64,000 nucleotides of DNA. Source: [Phialemoniopsis] sp. UDSM-2020. Lineage: Eukaryota; Ascomycota; Sordariomycetes; Thyridiales; Thyridiaceae. The position numbers and the translations under genes were made by a program. Positions 1 through 10,702 of this stretch are shown here, in pieces; the first letter of the stretch is position 1, and the number at the start of each line of letters is the position of its first letter. The stretch is from contig JAEILZ010000007.1 of assembly GCA_018873225.1 (NCBI GenBank), positions 3,906,001 through 3,970,000 on the forward strand. Direction: 5' to 3'. Under the pieces are notes generated by a model. It searched no databases. It was given only the letters and a program-made list of their open reading frames with translations, and was not told where the DNA came from.

Positions 1-243
1 TCGAACGACAAGTTCGACGCCAAGGCATGGCCGCCAACGTCGTCTCATGTGGCAGGCATGGATTGCCTGAGGGACGAAGGACTTTTGTTTGAAGCCAAGC
101 TCAGGGATCTGGGCATCGAAACAAGGCTACAAACCTGGCCAGGTCTACCCCACGCCTTCAATATGCTGCCGCAATTGGAGGCCAGCAAGAAGTGGAGGGA
201 AGCAATCGCGGACGATTTGGTCTGGCTACTTAGTCACAAGTGA
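1..243 (+). CDS. alpha/beta hydrolase (HSL/esterase-like), C-terminal fragment
   Basis: The reading frame is open from the left edge and ends at TGA 241-243, so only the last 80 residues are visible. The fragment reads through a WPP turn, an AGMDCLRDEG segment, an RLQTWPGLPHAF motif and a final KKWREAIADDLVWL helix. This is the usual end of alpha/beta-hydrolase fold-3 (hormone-sensitive-lipase-like) esterases. There, the Asp of the 'D.LRDEG' element and the His of 'G.PHAF' complete the catalytic triad; the nucleophilic serine would lie outside the window. It probably hydrolyses a carboxylic ester, which fits the Baeyer-Villiger type monooxygenase 3.4 kb away. It converges on the next gene with only 34 bp between stops. 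Substrate unknown. Confidence 0.75.
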   Translation, partial: SNDKFDAKAWPPTSSHVAGMDCLRDEGLLFEAKLRDLGIETRLQTWPGLPHAFNMLPQLEASKKWREAIADDLVWLLSHK

Positions 244-277
244 CGAACATTATCCTGCATGAACATAGATGAATCTA

Positions 278-3116
278 TTAATACAGAAAGTTGCTCAGTT
301 CCTCTCCATCTAGAAGCACGTTCAAGTCTGTTTCTGGACTCCAAGCTCCTAGATCGCCCAAATCCAGTGGCAGATCCAGCTGAAAGGGACACAGATCATT
401 CACGAAAGTCGTGGTAGGATCTAACATCGATTGGCCAGGGACGTGAAGACTGGATATAGGTTGCGAGAGGTTTGCTCCATGTGTTGTTTCGGGATGGCCG
501 TAGGACTGGCTATCACAGCTCTCTGGTGGCGTCACTGTGATGCTTGCCATGAAGGGTTGATGCACACCATGTGACGCTGGGCCACGCAAGCCTTGGTGAT
601 TTGTTGACTCCGCCGCACTTTGTGTGTCTAGCTGCTCTTCCGAGACACCTGCCCGTCTAGCACTGCGTTGCTCTGGACGGCTCACAGCAAGATCGGCTGA
701 CTTATCGGCAGTTCTACCGTTCGTCTCGTTCCACGCGGCCGAATGCGATAGTTGGTATCTTGCTTTTGAGAACAAGGAATAGATCATATCCGCAGCCCAG
801 AACGACCTCCGCAACTCGTCCATAACGACCAGGCATATGTCAAGTTGGTGCCGGGCCAAAGTTTTGGTGAGTGTCTCGCTTGACACGGACTGGAACAGAT
901 GGATCTGCAAGGCTGGAATGATTGCCGACACCCTGAATGCGTCAATGTTAGCTTCTGGAGAAGTGAGGATTGACGCCCACGTAAAATGACTGACATCATG
1001 GGCTGGCAGATGCCAATCATGTTTGATGCTATGATCTTGTTTAGAACGCTGTTGATGTTGCTGGCAGCACTATTTGCTTTCTGCAAAGCCCGTGCTCGCC
1101 AGACCTTGTCTGTTTCGTCCGCAGCATCGTTCGCATTCTTCTCCAGGTATGGCCTAAATAATGCTATCACACATGCTCTAGCACTTTAGTCAGAGAATGG
1201 CAGATAGCGGTTAGGATAACCAAGACCTACTCGTAGTAGACGTGAAGATGATACAGATGGACTAGTGCAGTTTGGTTATCACCGCACAAGTCCTCTGTAG
1301 GAAAGTCGGTACGACACCGCAAAAGCTCACTGAGGCTCTGGTTCAGAGCATCAGCCATTGTTGAGGACTGTAGAGTCTTGGGCTTGTAATGGATTTTGAG
1401 GATCCTTCCCAAAGCGAATGTTGCGTCCATCAACGAGGCCCAAATTTTGCCGAGGAGCTTCTTATCGGTGTCCGGAAAATACTTCCTCGCTGCTTCGTTA
1501 GATGCTCCCAGCCAGAGCGCTTCGAAGTTGTCGGTGTTCGGCATTGGTGTGTCACAATCGGACAGGTCAATTCGAGCCGGCCGGCCAACGCCGAAAGAAA
1601 GCCAAGTATCTCGGAAGTAGCACATCCACCAGATGAAGCGCCAGAGACGACAATGATCATGCGAGAATGATGACGTCCGTTTGCTTGATCGATTCAGAGT
1701 CCTCGTTCCTTCTAAGGATAGACTGCGATGAAGTCCGATGGTCTGTCCCAGGCTGATCGCGATGCCTATCCAGTGCCATGAGCCATTTCGATCCTCTGCA
1801 TCGACATACCAAAAAGCGAGGAGAATAACGGATTGAATCAGTGGTATCTTGTCCTTCTCATAGTCTGCATCGTAAAGAGCCTATACGCCATTATGTCAGT
1901 CATCATTTACGAATACTCAGACGTCAAACTCACCTTAGCCCGCCGATATAAAGCTTGCTTCATCAACTTTCGTGAACCATATCCCGCCTCATGTATGAGG
2001 TCATCGTCAAGGAACTGGACCTCAACATCAGCACTTTTCTCGCTTTAGGGCGTTATGGTCAGCACGAACGTTCGTAGCGGCAAAGAAGATGCTCCAAAGT
2101 AGAAGTAGGTTGATCTTGACAGCCCCTCCGGTCTCGTATTCATTGATAAACTTTCCTGCGTCGATTATTGGAAGGCCCGGGTGTACGTGATGAAAATATG
2201 AACGGAGCAGTCCTTCTCGTACCCGCTCGGTTGGTAAGGTGAAACATCCTCTTGCTTGGAGGGCTGAGATATCTTCTGAGCACAAAGAACTTGTTGCTGC
2301 AGCACGTGGAACGATGAAGTGGTTTGCCGATGATACACGGTCTGGTCTGCAGATATCGACCACCAATTTCAAGCCTTGTTGGTCGCCTTTTTGTTGTTAG
2401 CCGAGTAACTACACCTTACTCGGAGGATCTAGTGCCATGTCATACCTGCATAGATGACAGCTGGCTCGTCGTATTCGCTATCCTCGTCCCTCTCGTCATC
2501 CAACATAGCACAGTATCCTGTCCCACCACTCTGTTGATCACCTGCTGTCGAGTGCGGCTGTGCTCGCGGTGACTTTGGCCGTCCGATATTCGAAATGCTT
2601 TGGGCCGTTACCCTGTCCCGAGCCTCTTGCGGCAGCGGTTCTGATATCGAGAAGGACGGTTCATTTGCCTCGGACGGTTGAGTGGAGCTGTCAGGGTAGA
2701 AAACACTCAATACATTGCCAGTCGGACTGTGTTGAGGCGAAATCGTCACTCTAGTTCGTGGCGAAGGCGTCGCACCATGAATGGATCTGCTTCCAGGCCC
2801 CGAAAGTGTCGTGGATGCTCCCGTGGCTTTGCCCTCTGCCAGAAGCTTCGCTATCCTGTCACTCGCAAAGGATTTGAGATCAGTAACGAAGAAGGAGTAG
2901 CAGGCTCGAAGTAACAAACCTATGCTGGCCTTGACCACGGCCACGAGCAATGATTTGGCACTCCGCATTATCTTGTATGCAGTTCACACACGGTGGACCC
3001 GTCTGTATGACGTTGCACCGCACTTTTCTCTGGTGGCATTGCTGGCAAGCAATCGCTGCACGTTTGCGACCCCGGCGGCGAAGGACAGCAGGCTGACCAT
3101 GGGTGTTTTGCATCAT
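278..3116 (-). CDS. Zn2Cys6 fungal-specific transcription factor, Ctf1-like
   Basis: Seven exons (complement of 278-932, 995-1177, 1231-1880, 1934-2014, 2070-2374, 2446-2855, 2920-3116) join in frame to 826 residues. Exon 1 carries the zinc cluster CQQC-x6-C-x8-CVNC-x6-C at about residues 24-54, preceded by basic RRRGRKR. A low-complexity Ser/Pro linker follows. The fungal_trans domain then starts near 'GCFTLP', with landmarks SYFHHVHPGLPIID, LLLWSIFFAATN, SFGVGRPARIDL and CVIALFRPYL. The introns are 53-71 nt. The intron at 2015-2069 looks like a frameshift at first, but removing 55 nt gives AATN-FLDDDLIHEAGY, which matches the family. The layout and zinc cluster resemble cutinase transcription factor 1. 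It is divergent from the monooxygenase, a likely regulatory target. Target genes unknown. Confidence 0.88.
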
Positions 3117-3617
3117 CTTGAGGCTCTGAAAGTCGGCCGCTCTGCATATGGAAGCAACGTGTTGGGATCAAAGAGGATCAAAAGACTTCAATCCTGCCAT
3201 GCAGTAGCTATCTCTTTCGTCTTTCGTCCCACAGGCTTGGATTCGAGTCCCCCTGCTTCCCCAGCTTACCAAGTGCGGGGAATACTTGGCTTGGAGCACG
3301 CATGCGGGGTCAGCAGAACGAGATGTGCACCCACAGTCCCAGTTCTTATCCAAGCCGGTCCAATGAGAGTCCAGTTCCAGCCGAGGCCGACGAACCGAGG
3401 CCGCAACCTTCCCATCAAGACAACATTGAGGTTAGGACAAGGAGATTCGGGGAACGAACGGATGGCTTCGGTCCTCCAGAATGGGTTCTGGGCCCTTATG
3501 GTCAATAAATACATCATGTGAACTGGCGTGGCCAGGGGTGTGGCCGACACGATGACAACACGCTCTAGCCCTTCTGTCACCAACCCTTAGCGCACCGCTC
3601 CCAGCAAATTCGTTCTG
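3117..3617. promoter_or_regulatory. divergent promoter between Ctf1-like regulator and flavin monooxygenase
   Basis: These 501 bp separate the two start codons and must hold both promoters. I see no convincing gene and no clear repeated operator. Confidence 0.5.
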
Positions 3618-5731
3618 ATGGCCGAAAGTCAAGAATTACCTCCTAGCTCTCTAGGGCCCGATCTGGAAGCCTGCAACGGCTCTGATGCCCCCCACGAAAA
3701 CGACTGGTACAATCAGGACTTCGGAGACTACTCTATTTCTGAGCAACCGGCATTCTCCAAGAGGCCGATTCGCATGGTATGCGTTGGAGCCGGAGCGACT
3801 GGTCTGCAGCTGGCGTACAAGACGGAACGTTTGCTCGAAAAAGTAACACTCCAGATCTACGAGAAGAATGACGAGATTGGAGGCACATGGTTGGAAAATC
3901 GGTACCCGGGCTGTACCTGCGACATTCCCAGCCACAGCTAGTCCGTAAACACCATATAATACCTTTGTTAGTGTACTTTGAACTAATAGTGTTCATGTCT
4001 TAGCCAGTTTCCATGGGCAAGGAACCCAAATTGGTCACGATACTACGCAAGTAGCCCCGAGATCTGGCGATACTTCAAAGACATCCATGACAAATTCGAC
4101 CTTGGAAGATACATAAAGCTACGCCACCGTGTCGAATCTGCTCGATGGGACGATGAACAAGGCCTCTGGATGTTATCCGTCGCCTCGCCCGATGGGATCA
4201 TCGAGGATCAGTGCGAGGTGTTGGTGAATGGGACAGGCGTTCTCAAGTAAGGTTATCGCCCGAAAGACGCGATTTCAAGGTACTGACACCGGTTTATAGC
4301 AAGTGGAGATACCCAAATATCCCTGGTCTTGACAAGTTCCAGGGCAAATTAATGCACACTGCGAATTGGGATGACAGTTACGACTTGACAGGGAAGACTG
4401 TGGCAGTCATTGGAGGCGGTTCATCCGCCGTTCAAGTCATCCCTTCCATCCAACCGAGTAAGCCTATAGACCTCCAGGTCTAATGTCAAGCATTCTTAGC
4501 TAATTACTTCTGTAGCTGTGAAGAAACTCATTCCCTTTCTAAGATCCCCGGTGTGGATCACCATGGGCTTCGGTGTCAAGTATGCGGGCCCAGGGGGCAC
4601 GAATTTCGATTGTAAGCAGTCTAATCTTTCTTACATGACCATATCAAAATTGTTTGACAGTGAGGCTGATATTATGTAGACTCTGAGGAGCAAAAGAAGA
4701 AATTCAGAGAGAACCCGGAGCTCTACGACAAATACTGTCGAGACCTCGACGGCGAGCTGAACAAAAGATTCACTCTAGTAAGTGTCGACACTTAATTCAT
4801 TGCTATCAAAGCTAGTGCTCACCCGACGTGCATAGAATCATCTCAACAGCAAAGATCAGAGAGTATCTCGGCAACTCCTCACTGAGAAGATGGGAGAACA
4901 GCTTGAGCATAACACAAAACTCACAAACCATCTGGTTCCCAACTTCGCCCTTGGCTGTCGGCGTATGACTCCTGGATCTGGCTATCTCAAGAGCCTCGTA
5001 CAGGAAAATGTGGAAGTGGTGACTACAGATGCAGTGCGGTTCACCGAAAATGCCATTGTCGATGCGACCGGAGCGGAACACACGATTGATGTTATCATTT
5101 GTGCAACTGGGTTCGACACCACCTTCTCGACACCCTTTGAGTGCATTGGTCAGAACGGGCAATCTCTGAGGGAGAAGTTTGGAGATGCGCCCCGGGGCTA
5201 CCTGTCTATCATGGTGGACGAGTTTCCAAACATGTTCTGTAAGCTGATCCTTCTTACTATCATGTCCGTGTCAAATGGACGCATATCTAACAAAGTTGAA
5301 CAGTGTTTATAGGTCCGAACGGGCCTGCGAGTCACTCGTCTTTACTCCCGATCCTCGAGTGGCATACTCGTTACCTGTTTCAGATGATCGAGAAGATGCA
5401 ACGCGAGAATATCAAGGCACTCACACCCAAGAAAGAGTGTATCCACGACTTCTATCAACATACACACACACTTATGAAGAGGTTGGTCTGGTCCTCGGCT
5501 TGCAGGTCATGGTTCAAGAATGGAAAGAAGCATGGACCAGTCACTGCGATCTGGCCAGGGAGCAGACTGCATTACTTCGAGGCTTTGAAGACTCCTCGGT
5601 ACGAAGACTTTGAGATATCGTATCGTTCAAAGAATCGATATCAGTACATGGGGAACGGCTACACAGAGGAGGAGATGAAGGAGGATGGTAATGCGGTCTG
5701 GTACTTTGACGACCCATTTTGTCAAGTATAG
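3618..5731 (+). CDS. FAD-dependent Baeyer-Villiger type monooxygenase
   Basis: Seven exons (3618-3940, 4004-4246, 4300-4457, 4516-4611, 4680-4777, 4836-5238, 5304-5731) give 582 residues in frame. The FAD Rossmann motif VGAGATG lies near residue 57, followed by GGTWLENRYPGCTCDIPS. The Baeyer-Villiger fingerprint FxGxxxHxxxW(D) is seen as FQGKLMHTANWD near residue 203. The NADPH-binding motif IGGGSSAVQ follows directly, and 'ICATGFDTTF' closes the fold. Enzymes of this class use NADPH and O2 to convert ketones to esters or lactones, or to oxygenate N or S. With an esterase and an SDR nearby, ketone to ester to alcohol plus acid is a reasonable inference. The substrate cannot be read from the sequence. 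Confidence 0.9.
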
Positions 5732-6210
5732 AAAGTAGCATAGATTCCAAATGTGTTGCTCTAGATATATTCGTTTGGTAACTGTGTACATCCCAGTGAT
5801 AAGCATCATTAAAACCTGCTCATTCTTATTTTGGGGATTCACGTAAGAAGTTGTACTGAGCGAAGAAACCAGACTCATATTGCAAACATCTGGCCGTGTG
5901 GATTCGAGATGAGCCAGGAATAGAATGACCTAAAATGGTTTCAAAATGGACACAGGGGGATGCGGAAGGTCATGGAAATCAGGTATGGTAAAGTGCACCT
6001 TCAGAGCCCGCGGTTCGGTATTCGGGTTCGGCTGATGGTGGGAATGTCTCAACGCTGACCACCCACATTCGTCCCGCCCCTGTGCGTGGTTACTAAGTGC
6101 CCCGGAGTGTCTAACGTGCATAAAATAGTTCTGCTAATTCCTCGAGTTCATTAGTGGTTGCAAATCCAAGCTAGCCAAATCCTTGATTCACTCCACAGCA
6201 AGTTACCATC
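5732..6210. other. intergenic, upstream of SDR gene
   Basis: This 479 bp spacer lies between two genes on the plus strand. A TATA-like cataaaatag lies near 6118, about 90 bp before the SDR start. Nothing else stands out. Confidence 0.4.
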
Positions 6211-7271
6211 ATGTCCGAAGTTTCAATCACAGAGACCGAGTTGGGCAACCTTGAGGGCAAGGTTGCCATAGTCACAGGTATGCGTTCCATCATACATCTC
6301 CGCATCAGACGGGGAGCTAACAAGGCTGGACGTGCTGGTGGTGCAAGCGGGATCGGGAAGGCCATAGTTGAGTTGATTGCACGAAAGGGTGGCATCGTAG
6401 CTTCTGGCGACCTGGACGTCCCATCAGGTCAAGCCCTCGAAGCATCTTTAAAAGACGAAGGCCTGTAAGTGAGACCACCATGGAGTAGGAGTAACATGTT
6501 TCAGCATCACTTGACTTACACTGTTTAGTAACGTCACTTTCTTCAAGACAAATGTAGCAAGTTGGACGGAGCAGCAAACCTTGTTTTCCGAAGTCAAGAA
6601 GACTCATGGACGGATCGATCTAGTCTTTGCCAATGCAGGCATTGGTGACAATAACTTAACTTTCAAGGATGTGCCGGATGCAGATGGAGGTCTTACACCA
6701 CCAGACTTGAGCGTGATCGACGTCAATGTCAATGGTGTCATCTTTAGTAAGTACCTCCCCTCCGAACCTGGAATTCAAACTGAGAAGTGTTGCAGCGTCC
6801 AAGCTGGCTCTCTACCACATGAGGCAGAATGAGCCACCCGGCGGAGGTCTTGTCCTCACTGGCTCGACGTCGTCCTACAACGAACGGCCGAACCTGCCGC
6901 TGTACTCCATGGCGAAGCATGGTGTCATCGGTCTAATGCGAGCACTACGGCACAATGCACCTGCTGATGGCATCAACGTCGGAGCCATCGCCCCAGGTGG
7001 AACCGAGACGAGCCTCTTCACCCCCGAGGCGGCCAATGCCTTCAGAAGCCAAGGTATCCCTGTGAACAAGGCATCCACAGTAGCACTAGCTGCCGTCTAC
7101 ATTGCGAACAACCCCAAGACCAATGGCAATGGTTTGACCATCATAGGAGACAAGTTCACCGAGGTAGAGGACAGTGTTCTGTCGACACAGCGCTTGTGGT
7201 ATGGAGAATATAACACCGACATGGCACAGCGTGCTGCAAGCGTCAGACTAGATGTCTTGGGAAGAAATTAG
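6211..7271 (+). CDS. short-chain dehydrogenase/reductase, with an abnormal first 3' splice site
   Basis: Exons 6211-6277, 6338-6464, 6529-6746 and 6796-7271 would give 295 residues. The protein starts with NLEGKVAIVTG, then GASGIGKAIVELIA (NAD(P) binding), then FANAGIGDNN. The catalytic Ser is in GSTSSYNERP and the catalytic Tyr/Lys in YSMAKHG. The fold fits the classical SDR family (15-PGDH-like branch). The first intron (6278-6337, 60 nt) has a good GTATGC donor and a CTAAC branch site. However, the position that would restore VTGGASGIG ends in TG, not AG. If the intron is retained the frame stays open, adding 20 residues inside the cofactor loop. It may work with the upstream monooxygenase. 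Confidence 0.8.
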
Positions 7272-7317
7272 ACCTCAGTAGTCAACTTGTACTCTAGATT
7301 TGAACAGGTATCAAGGT

Positions 7318-9959
7318 TCAGTCATCCTTCATCCATCCAGTTCCGTCATTCACCTCATCATCCCCGTCTATGGTCTCAGAGGGCATCGGTGCTCCCCAGA
7401 CCACTCCGTTTGACTCGAGATATTTATCCCACGCCGCACACAACTCATTGTACTTTTGCAGCTCCTTCTCTCTCAAGTCATACACCTCGCCGGGGTCAGT
7501 TTTGAGGTTGTACAGCTGCCATTTTCCTGGTCCGAAGGGAGGCGGGACAAAAGTGATCTTCCAATCGCCTATGCGCATCCCAGCTCGGCCATGCAACTGT
7601 CAGAGAGATTAGCACGGTCCTGAGTGCATGTAGATGGCTCTTGAGTAACGTCGACTAACCTCCCACCCTAGGGGCTCGTCGTCAGCATGACAAAGCTCGC
7701 CTTTCTCAAACATCCCTCTCCATGTCTTGCCCTTCATTCCCACAACCTCGCGATCTCGGAAATTGCCTGCCTGGGCCCCGGCTGGTACGGGATGTTGTAT
7801 GCCGGCTAGATCAAGGACGGTGGCTGCGATGTCCATCACGTTGGTTTGCTGCTCAATGACCTTTCCCTGTGAGCAAGATTGGTGTGCCTCGTGGAATGGA
7901 GGGTAACGGATGATGAAGGGCACACGAATGCCACCTTGTGTGGAGAATGACTTCATGAGGCGCGAAGGTGCTGTCGATGCTTGTGCCCAGAATGGACCGT
8001 ACCAGACAAAGCTGTAAAGTTAGCAACAATTTACAACTCTAAGATCTCGCTAATACTCACCTATTCGGTTCTCCAATGTTCTTTCCGAGGGATATCATGT
8101 CAGTTCGTAACTTCATCTGAACGGCTCAAGGGGGGAACTCACCTCAAGACTGTTGTCATAGTAGTCATTGATAATTTGCATCAATCTGAGAGAAGTTGTC
8201 GTTAGTGAGAGCAAGTCAAAGATCGACGAGAAAACCATACTTGGTCCCCATGTGAGGCATGGCTTCATATGCGCTGCCTTCAGCACCGTTGTCTTTGATG
8301 TGGTGTTAGTTATTGACTTCTCAACTCTGTGACAGGTGACGAGTATGGAATCATACCAGAAAGAAACATAACCACCTAAGCTTCTGTCAGTCGATTACGT
8401 TTTCAGAACATGCAAACGGATCTGCCCTTCAAACTTACGGTGTTATCAGCCACCCCCATCTTCTCCAGCCCAGACATGGCTTTTCCAACAGCCTCGTCTA
8501 TGTGCTCCACCATGGCGGCGTACGTTTCCATCGCCCTGATGCTCTTCTGCCTCTGCACCTCACTCATTTCCTCCCACTCTGGTATCTTCAAAGGGTTCAT
8601 CACAGGGTGTGGTGTCACATCCCTGGGGATCAGTCCCATCTCTTCAAGTCTGGCGAGGCGGTTGAGGCGCAGAGCAGCAGGGCCGGCTTCGTACATGCCA
8701 CGGTACTTGTCTCTTAGCCTCTTGGGCGCTTGGAGCGGCCAATGTGGTGCGGTGAACGTTAAACAGGAGAAGAATGGCTTGTCGTCAGCTTTGGCCTCAC
8801 TTATGTAGTCCAGTAGCTGATCGCTGAAGCTGTCGGTTGAAAAGAACCCATTTGGGCTGTATGGGAAATTGGCTGGTCTAGGAGGTAAATTAGATATGTC
8901 CGAACTGAGCCTGACTGAAGATACTTGTGTGCGTATGGGAATAATAAACTGCTTACACGTCTGTTGGCATGCCTTCTTTGTTGTACATCCCTTTCTTGTG
9001 GGCGACAGCTGGTGCCCAGGTCTCGTAGGTTTGAAGAGCTGCTGCCTTGGCAACCTCGGCTTCTGTCGCGCCTGACGTGTCTCCATACTGCGGTTCATAG
9101 GCGTAGTGGTTGTGACAGCCCGATAGCATGGTGAACGAGCGGTCAAAGCCTCGTCTAGTACAACACAGGGGCGCATGTCAGCACTGGGCATCATCCCAGA
9201 TATAACGTGGGGCGTTGGACAAGGTAACGAATCTGGAAGACATACGAATGCGGCGCGAGCTCTGGCTTGAGTCCCAGATGCCTGTAATTGACTTAGTATT
9301 ATTTATTTCTTCTGATCCGCGTGGAATCACAAGACCATCGACTTACCATTTCCCTGATAGTATCGTTCGATACCCATTGTCCTGGAGTATTTCAGGCAGA
9401 GCAGCTATCTTGAAGTTCAAATGGCCCCTGGATATCGCAATTAGCATGTCAGTGCCTTGGCTCATGCGACAAGAAGCTTTCACAACCCCTTGAGGTCCAA
9501 CTTACTCGTAACCGGGCTTGTTATCATACATCCCAGCACCCAACTTCGACTTCCATTCCACCATGGCTCCTAGTCCAGCAACATGATTGTCTGTTCCCGA
9601 GAAGAGCATAGCCCGGGTTGGCGAACAAGCGGCAGCAGAATGAACTATATCATCCATCAGAAAGCGAACATCGCTAACAACAGATCCTTTGAAACGTACA
9701 GCCGGTCATACGGCAGCCCTCAGCCGCCAACTTGTCCAGGTGTGGCTGCGAGAAGAGTTAGTTGGCGCCTATCTAGAAGAAAATCCTCTCGTTCAAACCC
9801 ACAGTTTGTATCTCTGAGCCGAAACATCCTAGGTCCGAGAAGCCAAGATCTATCAAACGCACTTAGTGTCCTGATCGACTGCAATCTCTTCTTGGGTGGG
9901 AATTGTCACTGACCATCTGCGACGATGATCACAAAGTTGGGCCTCGCTCGTTGTGCCAT
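7318..9959 (-). CDS. sulfatase, AtsA-like (arylsulfatase family)
   Basis: I reconstruct 14 exons (complement of 7318-7596, 7660-8011, 8061-8080, 8143-8185, 8241-8292, 8357-8375, 8439-8877, 8957-9154, 9246-9281, 9347-9427, 9506-9644, 9700-9745, 9803-9849, 9914-9959), totalling 598 residues. The N-terminus NFVIIVADDLGFSD supplies the metal-binding aspartates. Sulfatase signature CSPTR at Cys53 is the site converted to formylglycine. GKWHLG and SDNGAEG are further conserved active-site blocks. There is no signal peptide, so it is probably cytosolic. The order of motifs follows bacterial AtsA-type arylsulfatases closely. Two exons are only 19 and 20 nt, and both are needed to keep the frame and the conserved motifs. 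It is divergent from a sugar transporter, suggesting import and desulfation of a sulfated compound. Confidence 0.88.
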
Positions 9960-10702
9960 TTTGTATGTCGGTTGATCTGCTGTGACCAAAGTTCATCGAT
10001 TCAGGGGTACGATCCCGGGAGACGTCGTTGTGAAGAGGATGAGCTTCTGGTTTTACCGGACCTGGTCTGGGTCCATCAGCTCCCCGGCATCGGATATCGA
10101 TGGAGGGACTGCTAGCGCCGCCGGCCGTCGCCGTGCGTAGAGTTGGCGGGTTTCCGGCGGTGACTTCAGGTCGGGTATCGAGTCTTGGACGAAAGGTTAT
10201 CCCACTGTCTTTTCTTTTCCTTAAATTATCATAACATTTTCTGAAACCGCTAACTGCCGCGTCTGATCTCTACTTCCCTGCATACAGTGGTAATTTCGCG
10301 TCGAGTGTGACTAGGAAGTTGTTGATGATGGCGGCTATTGAAATTCAATCGCCGATCCATAGCCGAGACATCACACGCCAAGCTCCGAAAAGTTCTGTTG
10401 CTCCATCATAACTCATGGCCTGGCAAGGCTAAGTCTTCTAGTAACCCACCGTTCGTACGCTAATTTCGAGACCAGGCAACACACTACACTCTGGGGGAAA
10501 CGAGGGGAGAATGGGTGCATGAGGCAACCCCAGATTTCATGTTCCGTGAGAAGATTCGGGTCCAGTCGGCTTCTCGTCCCACAGCATCCCTGACACGCAC
10601 AGGTCTACAAATACCCAGAGGGCGATCGCCGAAGTTTTCATCCTGCAACACTCAACCACCTCTTCCATCATCTCTGTAACCCGAGACCACATCTTGTTCA
10701 AA
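9960..10702. promoter_or_regulatory. divergent promoter between sulfatase and sugar transporter
   Basis: These 743 bp hold the start regions of both genes, so co-regulation is possible. There is a GC-rich patch near 10110-10150. I see no ORF worth calling. Confidence 0.45.

Noticed and set aside
933..994. Second apparent frame break in the same regulator
   Set aside because: A 62-nt intron with donor GTCAGT, branch GCTAAC and acceptor CAG joins QPMM to VSAIIPALQIHL.
2015..2069. Apparent frameshift in the Ctf1-like regulator after FFAATN
   Set aside because: Removing a 55-nt intron (GTTCGT...CAG) restores the frame and gives AATN-FLDDDLIHEAGY, as the family expects.
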